In this document: piece after piece, positions 10,005-21,262 of the stretch
Numbering within the stretch: position 1 is the first letter of the stretch
Layout of the letters: the number at the start of each line of letters is the position of its first letter
From: Pholiota molesta
Taxonomy: Eukaryota; Basidiomycota; Agaricomycetes; Agaricales; Strophariaceae
Length of the DNA stretch: 64,000 bases
Reading direction: 5' to 3'
Assembly (NCBI GenBank): GCA_014925825.1
Contig: JACGCK010000007.1
Location: 1 to 64,000 of the forward strand
Program-made: the position numbers and the translations under genes
The notes under the pieces: model-generated
Seen by the model: the letters and a program-made list of their open reading frames with translations, nothing else
What the model was told of the DNA's origin: nothing
Database searches by the model: none

Positions 10005-11676
10005 ACTTTGTGCGTTAACTACCGCCGCTGCATGGTGTGAGCACTGAAGTGCACGCAATGCTGCAGCTCGAATACAATTGTTTATCTTTTCTGTAGAAAC
10101 TCTGAGTTTGCTCGATGCTCGCTCGGTGCCACAATGATTTGTGTTCTATGACAAAAAAGTGAAATTCTCTAAGTACAATCCCAAATTTGAATCAGGATTG
10201 AATTGTCCGCGAGACGTACGTTCACGATACATATTCCGTTCGCCGAATCTTGTCAACTGCGAGTCGCGCCATTGATTCCTTGCATTATGGGAGAATAGAA
10301 TTGAACCCCATCCAGTAAGTTGGGCCGAATTACCAAAATTTATCTCGCAAAACTTGATCAGAAGTGCTGACCTCACGTTCTATGCGAGCTTTATAGGCTT
10401 TCGTGCATCCAAATTTTAAACTTGAAAGGGTGGGTTAATAATTTTCCGTTGGGCGCCTAATTTAGATTGTACTTCATACACGACAGATGCACATTTATTT
10501 CTGCGTTTGTTCGTCTCGTCGAGGAATCGGAAGCGCGAATCTTTCCTATGATATCAAATAACAGTGACGCGAAATCCTTGGTGATGGCGCGAGACTTGGA
10601 AGTTGCTGTACGACAGCAGTCAGTTCAGGAGTGATATATGGACCTAGTGGTGGGATATTGCAGGGATCAATCACGACCCTGGCTCGTTATAGCTTGATGC
10701 ATGATTTTGGAGACGAACTTGTCCTACCCTTCTACATTTTGCTTTGCTGTGCAGCGAGCGGACGATGACCGAGGCGATGGAGGATTGATGGAGGAGGTAG
10801 TCGGGGTGAATGAAGACGAGAGCAGTGCGGAAAGGGGTTGTCAGAGGACGTACATACGTGTAGATTCGTTCTGACTTGACCAAGGTCAGGATTTGCGTAT
10901 GCCACGTCGCCATGTGATGTGTACGGATTACATGTTACCATTCCGCGCAGTTGACGATCTTGACTCCCTCCTCCTGCACGACCCATGTACAATTCATCAT
11001 GTTGCTAACGGCCCTTTCTGTATCCCCAGAGTCCGTGCACTTTATCATCGGTGCTCGAACTCCTGAACCTCTTTCCGCCTCGGTGTGGTCGCATCGTATC
11101 AGAATTAAGCGCCCAAGTGTCAATCATAATGTTCATCGCATAAAATATATATGTTCCGTTGTAGGGTCGTAATTATGTACATGAAAGACATCCCAAAATC
11201 GTTAACTCGTAATCTGTAGATCGTGCGTAACTACTAAAAGTCCAGCTCTTGTATGTGAATATGTAAAATATAGCTACTGAAGATGATAATGATAACGGGA
11301 ATTGGAAAATTATAAATGGGCTAAAATATTTTATGATCGAAATAGGGAAGAATAATAATATTCGGAAGTGGTAGCAAGATGAAGGCCAAGGCGATTTGAA
11401 GGGATCATCATCTGGAAGGCCAGCGAGGGCCGATAAATATGGCTGCAGATAGCAACCAGACTACTGCTCGTGTTCTTGATGGCTGGTGAAGTCGCAAATC
11501 CTAAGGAGGAAGCGGGAAATAACGCGATACCGGCAGCGAGACAAAAAAGCAAGTGTATGTACTTCGGCGCTGAGTAGCACCGAAGCGGGATGCTGTGGCG
11601 ACGGCATGAGCCACAGCGAGATCCAAGAATTGAATGGATAAAGACGCAAGAAATACGAGAGGGGGTATTAGTCGTG
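10005..11676. other. Gene-poor stretch
   Basis: Between the F-box mosaic fragment and the DUF6699 gene. Short minus-strand frames near 10671-11123 (for example WVVQEEGVKIVNCAEW) are protein-like but isolated. 11150-11350 is AT-rich. No gene model can be supported. Confidence 0.4.
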
Positions 11677-12339
11677 TCAAGTGATGTTGAGGTTCCATTC
11701 ATCCGCACGCCGCAAAGTGTTGGACAGCCCCGCGAAGCGAGTGCGCTCCATGAGGAAGTCGACGCGCTTCATGCCGCCGCGCTTCTCCTCTTCGTAGAGC
11801 GCCGTGCTGCGTTGGCGCCTATACCGCTGTTGATACGCACGCGTGGCGCGGCGTTGATCGGTCGCTGACGCAACCGTGCGGAATTCTGTCTCTTTGATGT
11901 TCTTGCGCAGAGACATGTAGATCGTCCCAACCACGTCCTCGAATGTGACGTAGTTGTGGGTTGACGCGTAGACAATGAATTTCCAAGGGAAGTTGGCGAT
12001 GGTGATGGACATGGAGGGCAAAGGGGGCGATGTGGCCGGCTCCTTCCATGCGCGGCCTGAAATTGAGTGGTGGTTTCGTGACATGGTAGACGGATGATCC
12101 ATCATGTCCCAGCTGATCCCTTGGATATCGAGGTAGGGATGAGGACGCGCACTTCCAGCATGGTATGATTTGTTGGGAAGCGGCACCGGATAGAACGCCG
12201 ATGGCGGCGTGATCACACCCAAGGACGATGGATCAGTCGAAGACGAGAAAGTCAATGGAGGCATCGCAGGAGTAACCGGCGCCGAATGGAAGACGTTTTT
12301 GTACGCAAATCGTACGTGCTTGGTGTTGTGGCTGGGCAT
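11677..12339 (-). CDS. DUF6699 domain protein
   Basis: This is a single-exon protein of 220 residues. The N terminus (MPSHNTKHVRFAYKNVF) is followed by a Pro/Ser-rich linker. A conserved core starts at ISWDMMDHPSTMS, passes through FIVYASTHNYVTFEDVVGTI and YMSLRKNIKETEF, and ends in RVDFLMERTRFAGLS. This order and these phrases are typical of the DUF6699 proteins expanded in Agaricomycetes. Length is typical and no signal peptide or membrane segment is visible. The biochemical role of the family is not known. It lies between the two arms of the inverted F-box duplication. Confidence 0.85.
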   Translation of the reverse strand: MPSHNTKHVRFAYKNVFHSAPVTPAMPPLTFSSSTDPSSLGVITPPSAFYPVPLPNKSYHAGSARPHPYLDIQGISWDMMDHPSTMSRNHHSISGRAWKEPATSPPLPSMSITIANFPWKFIVYASTHNYVTFEDVVGTIYMSLRKNIKETEFRTVASATDQRRATRAYQQRYRRQRSTALYEEEKRGGMKRVDFLMERTRFAGLSNTLRRADEWNLNIT

Positions 12340-14190
12340 TGTGTTAGCGGCGCGTTGAATGTTTTACGGTATGGGGCGGATTATCTGCGGGTAGGAAAAT
12401 GGCGATTGAGCAAACACGAGGCCGGCCTTTATACCTCGAGGCCTTCATATGGTAATGTACCTACCGTATCGCCTTCCAATAGAAATGAATGGGACTGTGG
12501 ATCCGGATCGGAGATTTGGATTCCGTCCTTTTTGCAGTGCACCGCCAAAAATAGACAGTGCACCGCCGCGTCATAGCTAAACTGGGCGTCAAAAATCGTT
12601 GACACGACAACAAACCACTGCTGAAGGACCCGAGGGCAAAACAGATGCTATGTAAGAGAAATACAAGAGAAGTAACAATACAGCGGTCCTAGAAGAGAGT
12701 GAATAATTCGAATTACAATTGTCAATCCCTACTATGAAGCGGATTTTGACGGAATATAGACGAGATTCCGTGCTCCAATCAAACTTACATGGAAAGCGAA
12801 TTACTTCTACTACGAAACGTTGAGCTACTGAGTATCCCTTAGACAGCTACATTCAACCCGGAAATGTTGCGTCATAAGTACAGCATCCCTCAATACGAAA
12901 AGGGCCTTGTCATGGGTAGAGATGCCCGGCGCTTAACCCACATAGAATCCGAAAATTGAACGGGGCACTGCCAACATTGTGAGTACAGCTCGCAGGCGCT
13001 TATTTGCCGCAGGTATGAACAACGTCACTGAGCGGTCGGAGTGGGGGGCTCATGACTATGCAGTGTGACTACCTTGATCCGCGATGGAGATGATGACGCA
13101 TCATCGCACAGCTTGTTCCAAGGAGCGCAGTCGCCGCCTCTTGGCCGCCTCCTACGTGGAGTTAACCATATCCCGAAAATTCCGGCGGGCTTGCGTGTCC
13201 TGCACACCATTGTACTTTGGACATTCCGTAGCCTCGTGTTTCGACGAGGGGCAGCCAAGTCATTCTATTGGGGCGCTCCAATGCGGGCTGTGCATTTTGG
13301 ATGACTTGATGATGTAAACATTCGCAAGAATGTACTTGGACGTACGCAGCAGACGTTTTATGGTTATGGACGGCTGGACGTGTGGAATTGTATCTCCTAT
13401 AATTAACACTATTCCGCCTACGAAGAATTTAAGCGCCCAACGGCGCAGTCAAGAGAAACAGAGCTCTGTCTAATGTGCACGACAAACCATATATATCCGC
13501 TTATTTCGGCTGCACCTCATACATAGAAGATATCTAATCCAAATGATGTCAACATTGTTTTCATATTGCGTTCAATTTCAGTTACAATTATGGTTAGGAA
13601 TGACAGGTCTACAAGCAATGTGAGTAATAATTATAGATAAACGGTGGCCAGATTTGGGCTCATAATTGTCCAACAATGATGTTGATTCGCCAAATCAATG
13701 TTCATAGTATCACCCATTGAACAGTCAGCTAAGGCTCTGCAACTGAGATAGGGAGAGGGGTATGACTGCGCACGCTTTAACATTGCGCCCGTTTTGTCGA
13801 TGTAATGATTCATCAGCCCAAGTACCGAACGAGTAACCACGACGGGCGCTTAATCACGACACAAAGCCAGTACGCAGGCTCATGGCTCACAGCACGGGAG
13901 AATGAACATAACCGAACATAATTCTATAAATAGTCATCATCTATCCGCCCGACATAGATTGAAAAGTAAAGATCGCAAAGGATATTGTACCAGCGTACGA
14001 AATATAGAAAAAAAGAAAGCAGATATAAACACAGCGATAAAGATCCGGGGATAAAGAATGCAATGCAGAGAATAGTAAACAACAGATGACTGAGTAGGCG
14101 TGGCAGCAGACGTAAATTGGATGCAATATTTGAGTGGGATTCAAGTTCCCGATTCCAGCCGAAAGATAACACGAGAACGGAAACCAAAGT
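12340..14190. other. Intergenic, no gene seen
   Basis: 1.85 kb between the start of the DUF6699 gene and the 3' end of the G-alpha gene. Short frames near 13025-13317 lack any intact motif. AT-rich stretches occur around 13900-14050. Nothing else recognised. Confidence 0.5.
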
Positions 14191-17085
14191 CTAGACGAAG
14201 TCGGCCTTTTTGAGATAGTTCTGTAAGATGCTGTCGCGTACTAATCCAACGCGCAAAGTCATAGTCAGTATCGCGTCTTATAAAAAACAACCATAAACGA
14301 AACACACCAGCGGAGATCGTAGTCGCAGTGGCTTCTGTGTCCTACAAACGATAATAAAACGCATGATAAGTAAGCGTCCCCGGCCGACAGGCATCAAGGA
14401 AATAAAACGCAAGGAAAAGAATAAACGAGGGAGACGTACGACGACAGACGTAGCATAGAAGTAACTCCACCTCTGCTCCGGCGAGCTCTGCTTCATCACC
14501 TCGCGGAACTTCTCCCTTAGATCTACACCCCACACATCAGCACCACCCCAAACTCCAAACCAAAAAAGCACACCACGTACATTTAACAACCGCGCCCGCC
14601 TCATTCGGGCGCGCGCCAAAGCTCGGCAGGTAGTGCTTCACCTGCACGCCCGCGCGCAGCTTCCGCTTCAGCAGATCGCACTTGTTCAGGAACAGGATCA
14701 TCGTCGCCTTCGCGAGCAGCTTCGAGCTACATATCTCGCGGAAGAGGAGGAAGGAGTCCTCGAGGCGGTTCACCTTGGAGTCCTCCGAGAGCCGCTCGTC
14801 GAAGCAGGACACGGCTGAGTAGCACGGACGAGGAAGGTTAGGGGGCTTGACTTGGGGTGAATAGACTTTGTTGACGTACGAGCAACTGCGATGATACAAG
14901 AGCGGAGTCAACAACACGCAGGAATAGCACATAAAAAACCAACGCACGGAATATGATCGCCTGGATATTATCAAAATACGGCACCCACGCAGGCCGCTAC
15001 TCCCCACCCACCAGTCAGCCCTCACCCAAACCACACACACCCAAATACACAAGCACGCACCGTCGTCCGCGACCCGCCCACATCATACAGAATCCAGTCC
15101 TGCCCCATATCGTTGCTGATCGCTGCCCCATGTGAGCCTACGCCGGCGCCGCGGTCAGCGAAGGCCCATCGCGAGACGGAGGAAAAAAACGGAAGGGAAG
15201 GGAAGGGAGGAGGACTCACGCGTGTGCCCCTGGAAATGGATGCGGTACTCCTGCACGCCGAGCGTGCGCAGGCGCGCGCGGACGACGTCCGCGTCGGACG
15301 GGGTGTAGTCCTTCTGCGCGATGCGGTCGAGGTCGTCGAGGAAGCTGCAGGTGGGTGAAGGGTGGTCAATATAGGTCGTGCAAGCGCAATGCGAGACAAA
15401 CACAGAGACGAAGTCAGCCCCAGAGAAGAAGGGGATGGACTGGCGCGAGGATGTGTGGACCAAAAATGGACCAAAAGGATACAAACAAACGGGCAGAAAA
15501 GAAGAAGGGCAAGGATGAAATAAAGAATCGTGGTAAAGCAGCGCGAACTCATACAAGACGAGGAATGGAGCAGACAAGGAAAGAAACGCCGCATCTCTCC
15601 AATGATCGGGCAACGGCCGCACCCAACTGTAGCCAGATTCCAAAAGAAAGGGGAAAGACGAAAAGCGGCCGATAGTCAAGGACAGAAGCTAAGGTAACAG
15701 ATGTACGAAACAAATGAACGTGCAAATATAAGTACCGAGAGCGCACATGCACACTGGTGCAACACGCAAACTCGTAGAAAGAAAAACGGCTGCGCCAAAA
15801 GAGAAAAGAAAAAAATTGCAAAAGGATAAGAACATAACAAGAAAGGACTTACAAGCCAGCGCCATCTTCGACCCTCACCCTTCTCCTCCTAAGCACCGTA
15901 CGCACACCCTCGTCCGCCCAAAGCACCTTCGCCACCGCACGATGCTCCGCGAGCCACACCGTCGGCGTATCCTCCTCCTTCCCCGCCTCCTCCCCATCCA
16001 CCACCCCCTCCGCACTCGGCGATGGCCCCCGCGAGCCCGACGCGCCCTGCAGCCTTGAGCCCACGGAAGGGAGCGGTGCGCGCGCGACGGGCGGCGGCGA
16101 CGGCGACGAGCGCGCGCTGCGCACGAGCGCGTCCTGCAGGCGCTGCACGCCCCACTCCGGCTTCGCGCGCGGCTCCGCCACCGCCGCCGCCGGGCCCGGC
16201 GCGCTCGGATCGAGCGTGTACAGCACACTACCACTACCGCTACTCGGCGCCGCAGGATCGCCCTCGCTGGCGGCGGCGGCATCAAGCCTCTCGGTGGCGG
16301 TCTCCCCATAATCCTCCTCGCTGCCGGCGCCCAGGCGGCGCATCAGCGTCCTCTCGACGTCTTCGAGGCCCTCGAGCTGGCGGCGCAGCGCGGTGTACGT
16401 GTCCGTGAGCGCCTGCGACTGCTTCTCCGTGAGGCTGGGATGGTGCTTCGACGGGATCGAAACGGAGATCACATGGCGCGCGGACGACGTGTGCGACAGG
16501 CCTGGGGCTGAGGGCTGCACAGGGGTCGCAGGCGCCGGGGAGGCGGGAGCCGAAGAAGGATTAGAGGCGAGTGGGTCTGCTGGCAGCGGGAAGGCGGTGA
16601 TCGTGGGCGTCGTCGTGGGGGTGGTGAGGCCGACATCGTCCGGGTGCGTCGTGGCGGCGCCGTCGACCTCCGCCTGCACGGCGTCGAGCACGGCGCGCAG
16701 CGAGCGCACGACGTTCAGCTGGATGACAGAGCGCCACGCGAGGCGCTCCGCGTCCCACGCCGCGCGGGCGTAGCGCAGGCGGAAATCTGGCGGCGTACGA
16801 GGTGAGTGGGCGTGGGCGTGGGCAGTGCGAGAAGAGAGAGGGGGGGGTGTGCGTACTTTTGAGCGTGGTGGACTTGCCGCTCTCGCTCTGGCCTAGCAAC
16901 AGGACACGCACGACACGCTCGCGCTTCAGCCGCGCCTTCTCCGCGCGCAGCTCGTCGTCGATGCGCTCGGAGACCTTGCGGGCGGCGGCTTCGTTGGCTT
17001 CTCTCGCTGCGCGCTCGCCGGCGGACTCGTTTGGGGGCGGGGTGTGGAAGAGGGCGAAGGGGTCGGGGGAGTCGGTGCTGCCCAT
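14191..17085 (-). CDS. Divergent heterotrimeric G protein alpha subunit, nine exons
   Basis: Exons on the minus strand: 17085-16857, 16786-15853, 15344-15220, 15137-15061, 14996-14948, 14814-14581, 14522-14440, 14341-14308 and 14240-14191, giving 604 residues. G-alpha subunits bind GTP at the plasma membrane and relay receptor signals. Motifs: N-myristoylation type MGSTDS; G1 GQSESGKST (65-73); switch I region DVVRARLRTLGVQE; G3 DVGGSRTT (448-455); G4 FLNKCDLL (515-518); G5 FYATSV; C terminus YLKKADFV. The usual length is about 350; the excess is a low-complexity insert of about 220 residues in the helical domain. The catalytic Gln of G3 is Ser452. Intron 2 is 508 nt, far longer than the others. 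The last four residues lack the pertussis-type Cys. Confidence 0.93.
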
Positions 17086-17455
17086 GGTGGTGAGGAAGAG
17101 AGGTGAGTTTGTACATAATCATCATCAGAAGCATCACTTACCGCGTTCCGTACTTCCGACTTCACCGGCGCGCTCCCATGCATCCAAATCCAAATCATTG
17201 ATACTCTTTCCAAACAGAATGGTGATTGCAGGTGATTGCAATGAAGCAAATGCCAAGTAGATGCTGTACTTGAAGATGGCGTGCCTTGGCGTGCTCGCAA
17301 ACAGCAGCCGAACATCGGCACCATAGCGTACTGATTCTCAGAACATTTTCACGTCGGTCGCATAAATTTTGAGAAACATATTTGGGTATATCATATCGAC
17401 CATCTTCGTGCAAAATAGGGCACCTACGGCAGGCCACAAGTACTGCATATCTGCG

Positions 17456-17640
17456 CGCTCGGTGCGCGCAATATCTTGTCAACGCGCGCTGATGTATCAT
17501 ACCCCTATTCCTATTAATTTATAGATCAACGAGCAGGTCTGCCCTTGCGAATTCAACGTTCCAGGACGTCTAACACAATAGCATGGTGCAGTGATTCAGA
17601 GAAACAGCATCGTGGTCGGGGAGTATCTTCATGAAAGGCT
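17456..17640 (-). pseudogene. Second mosaic F-box gene fragment
   Basis: The minus strand shows a decayed exon 1 end (ending HCTM), intron 1 with acceptor AAGGGCAG, and then a piece resembling exon 4 (IHQRALTRYCAHRA). It has the same order and the same missing middle as the fragment at 9839-10004, and it sits 0.7 kb beyond F-box gene B. Confidence 0.6.
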
Positions 17641-18344
17641 CTGCTGATACCACTCTCTTTCGAAAATACAAGAGCTAAAATCATTCTGTTTCAGGACATT
17701 TCTTTGGAAATTGACTCGTAAGTATTATTAATTTATTCTTCAGCGGCCGCGATGTTACGGACCGAAGGTCGATGCGAATACCTCAAAATACCCATTGCAT
17801 CAAATTGTACAGAGATGGAAACTTCTCCTCACTCAAACACCACCGCTGGATAATAATAAAACATCGCACCCACATCGATTCCTCCCACGTCAACCCAAAA
17901 ATCACTGGAAGCCAAGATAATGCTCGCTAAGCCACTAACCAACCACTGACGACGAGAGACTCAGTGTCTCATATGCGTTGGGTATGGGGCGGATAGCGGA
18001 TGAGGCCTGAGGTGGCGATGTGCAGATGTAGATGGTCATTGACTCTGATGTCAAAGGCGAAGTCACCGCCAGAGGCCACAAAGACCCGTTGTATGTAGGT
18101 GCACATGTCGGGATCTTTGTAAAACCATTCACAGAGATACTATGATGCTTTTCCGTGACTGTGCCGCAAAAAAATTAGTAATCACGTCTTAGGCGAAGAG
18201 AGGCGGTATTGGACAAAAAAAGAATTATTCAATTGAAGTTGTTGAGTAACAATTTCTCAAATTATGTAAAACACATTCGAACTATAGTTTCTCTTGGTAA
18301 ATCAAAAAATCAGTAAACAAAATAGCTTCGACCTATACTGGCTG
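17641..18344. other. Intergenic, nothing recognised
   Basis: AT-rich sequence between the mosaic fragment and arm B of the duplication. No gene, repeat or RNA motif is supportable. Confidence 0.4.
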
Positions 18345-18376
18345 GATAGACTTTTATTGCGTGCGTCGTTATTACG

Positions 18377-20352
18377 TTAGATGGTGTATACGTCTAAACA
18401 CGCAGTCAACAAGTTGGAGGTGAACTAGAAGAAACGAGATGTCAATAACAGCATTCAAACTGCATTCAAAACCGACAAAAGAAATAGCATGAACCCGGGT
18501 GGAGGAAATGATAAACGTACATTTAAACCGACCATGCCGTCTGCATAGAGCGTAAACTTCGCATACCTACGGTCAAGATTTGCCGTAAAGGATACGCAAG
18601 GAAGATGGGTCTCCACGTCGTTCGCGAAAAGATTACATTGCGAAGTATCGAGCTTACTCGATGACAACAGTTTCCCCGGGAAGTGCCCCTCCGAAGATGA
18701 CTGAGGCATCGGTAGAACGCCTCCGGCAGATAACACCGCTGCCAAAGAGAAATCAAGGATCTCGAGAGAATTATAGGTGGGGTTAAGGTCAAGCCGGCGA
18801 AAACCGTGCGCAGGAGCGTGAACGCGCGAGTGCACGACACGTTGGCCATGAACAGTCCTTGTACTGCAAATCAAATAGTCAATTAAACGTCCTCGTTCGA
18901 AGAGCAAGTGAACAGGATCACCCCGAGTTTTCTCCACGGAAGCGGGCGGGGTAGACGATCTTCGTGTTGGGTGGGCCCCATGCCGACCATGGAATATCCA
19001 GAGGCACATCCCGACTGTGCCATCGTTGCGTGCAATACCTTGTCAGCACGCGCTGATGCACAAATAGATCGAGGTACTCCAACCGGTGCATGCTATGCGC
19101 CTGTGCAATCCCGGGGTCGTGATAGCAGTACGCTATTGTGAACACATGTAAACGGTCATCATCGTGTACTGCGAACGGGGTGTGGGGGAGCGGAGATGCT
19201 TCAATACCCCCAGCAAGAGAGGCGATGCGTTCGATCTCAACATGAAGACCCGTGGGAGGAAGATGAAGTGTCGCAAGGTGGACGGCTTGGGCAGTGGATG
19301 CGTGAGATCGTGAAAGTTTGTACAGTTTGATGGACCCGGAGTTGGATGCACATGTTACGAAGCAATACGTAGAATCGAGGAGAGCGAAGTCAGACCGCAA
19401 AGACGGGAGCAACGGTGGGGAGGAGGTGGCGGAATCCTGAGCAATCCACAATTCGTCAAATAAGCTGCAAATACGTGAGACATCAATCAGCGCACCAATA
19501 GCAAGTCCGATGTGACCCAATCCCATATCAGCACTCGGGGCTGACTCTGCCCGAAATCTTGGTCGGTGTAGAAAAAGAGCGATAGGATGTTTCGTGCGAT
19601 TTGTATAGAGGCGTTGTCAGCAGTGTTGCCCGAATCATCAGGCTCGACAATGAACTGTAATTGACCCTGGCGCGCTCGTGGGTGAGGAGTATCGATGAGA
19701 GTACGAATGTGGATGTCGACGACACGAGTGTCAGTCGTCGATGAATTTCTGTCGAGACATTTAGATAGATCCATCGAAGAGGAACAGTTGATACATCATA
19801 CTCACATCTCAGAGTCGTCTTCTATCATTATTATCAAACTCTGCGTCATATCAACTGCTAATTGGGCAGTAGAAAAATTAGGCCTTCGGAGGCTTTTGGA
19901 CAGAACGCCCGATTCGTTGGCGCTGCCAAAAGTAGGAAGCAAGCCGAGCTCGAGATTTTTGGTATCCGTGCTGAAAAATATGCTACCTGAAAGGTCAGAT
20001 GAGAAACAAGTACACCGCATCTGCAAAGTCTTGTTGATGGTCCACTTCGGGAACATTTGCGCCTGCCGACGGTGCAAAAGTAGATCAATGAGTTCGTGGT
20101 AAGGCTGGGTGACGGATTTCCCGGTGGTACAGACGCCGTTGAAGTGCAGCTGGATGGTGTAGGCTAAGAGCGACGAGCTCTTGACTGATTCAGAGACTGA
20201 TGTGCAGGTCTGCCCTTGCGATTTCAATATCTTTTCACGTAAGGAAGAGACTATCATAATACCATGGCGCAGCGAGTGAGAGAAACGGCATCGAGGTTGG
20301 CGAGTATCTTGATGAGGAGCTCTTCTGGTATAGTGAGGAGGTCGTTCGCCAT
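18377..20352 (-). CDS. F-box protein B, six exons, inverted paralogue of A
   Basis: Exons: 20352-20263, 20209-19806, 19748-19496, 19436-18922, 18863-18521 and 18424-18377. All introns are GT-AG with the same phases as gene A, and the product is 550 residues. It starts MANDLLTIPEELLIKILANL and ends LLTACLDVYTI. Compared with A it lacks a few residues near the C terminus (MALA in A) and one in exon 4, and shows scattered substitutions but no stop or frameshift. That both copies keep six clean exons suggests recent duplication, continued constraint, or both. The likely role is as for A: SCF substrate adaptor of unknown target. Confidence 0.85.
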
Positions 20353-20599
20353 TCGGAAAGAGTCAAGAGTGGTGCTGGATGAAGGAAGACCGTCAACCGT
20401 GGATACGATAATGGGAGTCCGCCGCTGTGTATCCCTTATCCGCCACAGCTTTCGTCTGTCAGCTGATAAGGACGTTTATGCTAAGAATACAATATGCACA
20501 TGTCAGATGCGTAGAGAAGGGAAGTGTATGAGAAGCAAGTCACCACCCCTCCCTAGAGTGAAAAAATCTCCGTATGCAGGCTAACATCCTTCAACATCA

Positions 20600-21060
20600 C
20601 CCAAACGAATGCTTCTTCCGCTCAACTGGATCCTCGCCACCGCATTTGCCACGTCTTCAATCAGTCCCACGGGTTAGCTGGCACACACAGCAAGCCTGCC
20701 GCCCTCCTGCGCGACGAAAGCGACACGCGGGGCCACAGCCACCTCTGCCTCGTTATCATGAATCTCTATGGTATGTTGTGCGTAGGCTTGCTCATCAGAA
20801 GTGGACGAGGGACGTATCTCAAAGCTGGAGATCGATCCTTTGGCATTCTGCGTCATCGATCCCGAAGCGCCGCCGGTGAGATCTTGCAGACCGCGATGTA
20901 TATTTAGTCGCGTAACGGTGGCGCCGACGAGGCGGAGGTTGACGCGACGCGAACGATTTCCATAGGAGCTGGTGCAAACCAGTCAATGGGTACTTCTATA
21001 AAGTAAGGCATAAATTAGTCGTGTAATACACTTCAAGACGAGCACATAAAGCTCACCGAA
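20600..21060 (-). CDS. Arm B copy of the shared hypothetical segment
   Basis: The minus-strand frame reads RSRRVNLRLVGATVTRLNIH and then GLQDLTGGASGSMTQNAKGS, as at 7208-7570, but the C-terminal part diverges (APRVAFVAQEGGRLAVCAS and stop at 20674-20676). Upstream, importin-relic exons and introns are recognisable to about 21262. Either a decaying copy or a fast-evolving unknown gene. Confidence 0.3.
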
Positions 21061-21262
21061 AATTTCGCACATGAAAACTCGTTGTGGCTCGTTCTTTCGC
21101 GTCCAGCAATATCGTCCAACATGCGCCTATTTATTCAGAGCCATCTTAAAAAACGGTCGCCGAAAGGTCAATTTTTGTACTTACCTTTTGTCCGAGGCGA
21201 TGCCGATGGAAGCGTTGAATGTACTCAGTTTCTGTAATGATCGTCGTCGAATGTGTCGCTAC

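Larger units (their letters stand above)
18345..21262. repeat. Arm B of the inverted segmental duplication
   Basis: The inverted counterpart of 6925-9830. It contains F-box gene B, the shared hypothetical segment, and on its outer side importin-relic introns (GTAAGTACAAAAATTGACC), all on the minus strand. The arms are separated by about 8.5 kb carrying the DUF6699 and G-alpha genes. Confidence 0.9.

Noticed and set aside
13025..13317. Possible zinc-finger (MYND or zinc-knuckle) remnant on the minus strand.
   Set aside because: Cys/His spacing does not fit either motif in any single frame, and stops interrupt the best one.
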